Source of the DNA: Calothrix membranacea FACHB-236
GTDB taxonomy: Bacteria > Cyanobacteriota > Cyanobacteriia > Cyanobacteriales > Nostocaceae
DNA length: 32,101 bases
Direction of reading: 5' to 3'
Assembly: GCF_014696315.1 (NCBI RefSeq)
Contig: NZ_JACJPX010000088.1
Location: 1 to 32,101, forward strand
Shown piece by piece: positions 31,062 to 32,101 of this stretch (position 1 is its first letter; every line of letters begins with the position of its first letter). Under the pieces are notes generated by a model. It saw only the letters and a list, made by a program, of their open reading frames with translations. It was not told the DNA's origin and did no database searches. The translations under genes and the position numbers were made by a program.

Positions 31062-31505
31062 TTAAATCCAAGACTCTAAAGCGAAAGAGCGCACTTGCTG
31101 AATACGTTGAAAATCATTGTCCGTTGATATTACCGTGAGGTTGTAGTAAATTGCAGTAGCTGCAATCCAAAGGTCATTATCCCCAAAGCCGAGAGTTTGA
31201 ATGTTGAATTGTCTGCGTTGAGCTTTCTGTTTGGGGCCAAATGCATTGACAAGTTCGCCTTTTAGCTCGCCGTAAATATCTGAAATTGGTAGATTAATAG
31301 GGTAAAGGTCGATTGTATTGAGAAAAGCTTGAATTCGTTGAAGATTAGCGGCTGTTTGTTCCGATTTTGCTGCCATGTAAAGTAGTTCCCCACGGACAAT
31401 GACGCTTGTGGAAACACCTGCTTCACTGTGAGTTTGTAGCTGTTGGATAACATTGGATTCGCCAAAGATGATGCGACTACAGTGATTAGTGTCAAGGAGA
31501 TACAT
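31062..31505 (-). CDS. vapC: PIN-domain ribonuclease toxin (VapC family)
   Basis: VapC toxins are Mg-dependent ribonucleases that usually cut tRNA or rRNA and stop translation. The 147-residue protein has the PIN acidic residues: Asp5 in LLDTN, Glu40 in VRGELL, Asp109/Asp111 in FGDNDLWIAATA and Asp129/Asp131 in ISTDNDF. All seem intact, so it should be active. Its ATG overlaps the stop codon of the antitoxin as TAATG (1 nt), indicating translational coupling. RNA target is unknown. The pair is flanked by two direct 74-bp repeats. Confidence 0.9.
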   Translation of the reverse strand: MYLLDTNHCSRIIFGESNVIQQLQTHSEAGVSTSVIVRGELLYMAAKSEQTAANLQRIQAFLNTIDLYPINLPISDIYGELKGELVNAFGPKQKAQRRQFNIQTLGFGDNDLWIAATAIYYNLTVISTDNDFQRIQQVRSFALESWI

Positions 31506-31774
31506 TAGAATTCAGCCTGGGAACGCGTTTCGTAGACAAGCCGGAGACATTCCTCGAAATCATCACCTTGCCAAGTTCCAGCAAATTTCAGCAAATCTTG
31601 GGCTTTAGAGCCGCGCAGGATGGGTTCACTATCTGGAATAGGGGTAGCTTTTGGTTTAATATCGGAGTGCTTTGTTTTGGTTTTTAGGTATTCGAGATAG
31701 TTGAGGGTTTCCTCTAGCAGCGATTCTGGAGCAGTTTCAATCGCAGCCAGAAGTTGTTCTTTAATGGATGTCAT
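31505..31774 (-). CDS. vapB: Antitoxin of the VapBC-type pair (DUF2281-like)
   Basis: This 89-residue antitoxin candidate lies directly upstream of the PIN toxin gene. The N-terminal part (SIKEQLLAAIETAPESLLEE, then TLNYLEYLK) is a helical region like the DUF2281/VapB-type antitoxins of cyanobacteria. The middle is a flexible Lys/Pro-rich stretch, and the C-terminus (LLKFAGTWQGDDFEECLRLV) is the part expected to wrap the PIN active site. No classic AbrB or ribbon-helix-helix DNA-binding motif is evident. ATG 31774 is preferred over a GTG two codons earlier. No ribosome binding site is strong. Confidence 0.82.
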   Translation of the reverse strand: MTSIKEQLLAAIETAPESLLEETLNYLEYLKTKTKHSDIKPKATPIPDSEPILRGSKAQDLLKFAGTWQGDDFEECLRLVYETRSQAEF

Positions 31775-31879
31775 AGGCACAGTGGATAATAGCTGGTGGA
31801 TATATTAATTTTGCATTATTTTTCACCATTGTTCTGGAAATCAAAAGCATTAGATGTGATTTATAAAGCAACATTTTAG

Positions 31880-31953
31880 TAGGGTGCGTTACGGCTATGA
31901 GAGGATTTGAAACATAGCCACAATGAAATATCGCCGTAACGCACCATTGATGC
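31880..31953. repeat. 74-bp palindromic repeat, copy 2
   Basis: Same length, orientation and ends as the copy at 30922-30995. Arms GGTGCGTTACGGCTAT and ATCGCCGTAACGCACC have one mismatch. A second, nested pairing is possible between GGCTATG (31893-31899) and CATAGCC (31913-31919). Confidence 0.8.
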
Positions 31954-31982
31954 TGGGGAGCATCCAGTTTTGGCAGAAAAAC

Positions 31983-32101
31983 TCAAATAGCAAGCAAACC
32001 ATTTAGATAAGCACAACGAACAGAAAGAATTTGGTTGACACTTTCAACATTCCATTGTGCGCCGGAGATTTTAATCCTTGCTCCAATCTGTTTAATAGCA
32101 G
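31983..32101 (-). CDS. Transposase C-terminus (possibly ISKra4-like), runs off the window
   Basis: The minus strand reads about 39 codons to a TGA at 31983-31985: AIKQIGARIKISGAQWNVES, then NQILSVRCAYLNGLLAI. The pattern K-Q-x-x-x-R-x-K-x-S-G-A-x-W followed by L-R-C-A-Y-L-N-G is like the end of ISKra4-type transposases common in cyanobacteria. The N-terminal and catalytic parts lie beyond position 32101. A GGGGAGCATCC sequence at 31955-31965 could belong to the element's terminal inverted repeat, but the other end is not visible. Confidence 0.5.
   Translation of the reverse strand, partial: AIKQIGARIKISGAQWNVESVNQILSVRCAYLNGLLAI

Overview
The window looks like chromosome from a filamentous, probably heterocyst-forming (Nostoc/Anabaena-type) cyanobacterium. 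Direct signs are about two dozen copies of the HIP1 octamer GCGATCGC, short tandem heptamer/nonamer repeats between genes (18531-18709, 29329-29467), and genes specific to oxygenic phototrophs: beta-carotene hydroxylase crtR, cytochrome b6f subunit petP and chlorophyll synthase chlG. Species cannot be named from the sequence alone.

Layout. 1-1420: a truncated-looking HEAT-repeat gene made of near-identical 102-bp units, followed by a hicA toxin (apparent ATT start) and two tandem hicB-like antitoxins. 1562-4766: crtR (minus) and a long pyruvate kinase (plus) transcribed divergently. 4805-5395: a Uma2-family nuclease. 5439-15701: a minus-strand, AT-rich surface-polysaccharide cluster. In transcription order it holds an ABC permease and ATPase (Wzm/Wzt type), a coiled-coil methyltransferase, an 850-residue double glycosyltransferase, GDP-mannose 4,6-dehydratase, an FkbM methyltransferase and two further GT4 glycosyltransferases. 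HIP1 is almost absent across this block. 16135-16881: a second Uma2 gene.

17153-20134: photosynthesis-related neighbourhood: petP, an ArsA-like ATPase with an altered P-loop and an HSP20-like tail, chlG, and a small cysteine-containing membrane protein. 20758-25929: one 1723-residue exoprotein carrying an N-terminal beta domain, two Calx-beta domains, a choice-of-anchor-I/phytase-like propeller, an OB-like domain, an endonuclease/exonuclease/phosphatase domain and RTX repeats. 26071-28163: a CYP120-like cytochrome P450 overlapping a membrane-anchored helical protein. 28373-30917: a PLP-dependent threonine/serine dehydratase, a four-helix membrane protein and a histidine phosphatase. 31062-31774: a PIN-domain toxin and its antitoxin, flanked by two direct copies of a 74-bp palindromic repeat. 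31983-32101: the C-terminus of a transposase running off the window.

The polysaccharide genes plausibly work together: nucleotide-sugar synthesis (Gmd), chain assembly (three glycosyltransferase genes), modification or capping (two methyltransferases) and export (ABC pair). The strongest leads for follow-up are the multidomain RTX exoprotein, the coiled-coil methyltransferase inside an ABC-export cluster (possible chain-length control), the ArsA-like protein with a P-loop Lys-to-Arg change beside petP and chlG, a MITE-like element whose end forms an extended -10 promoter, and repeats that supply the C-terminus and stop codon of a PLP enzyme.
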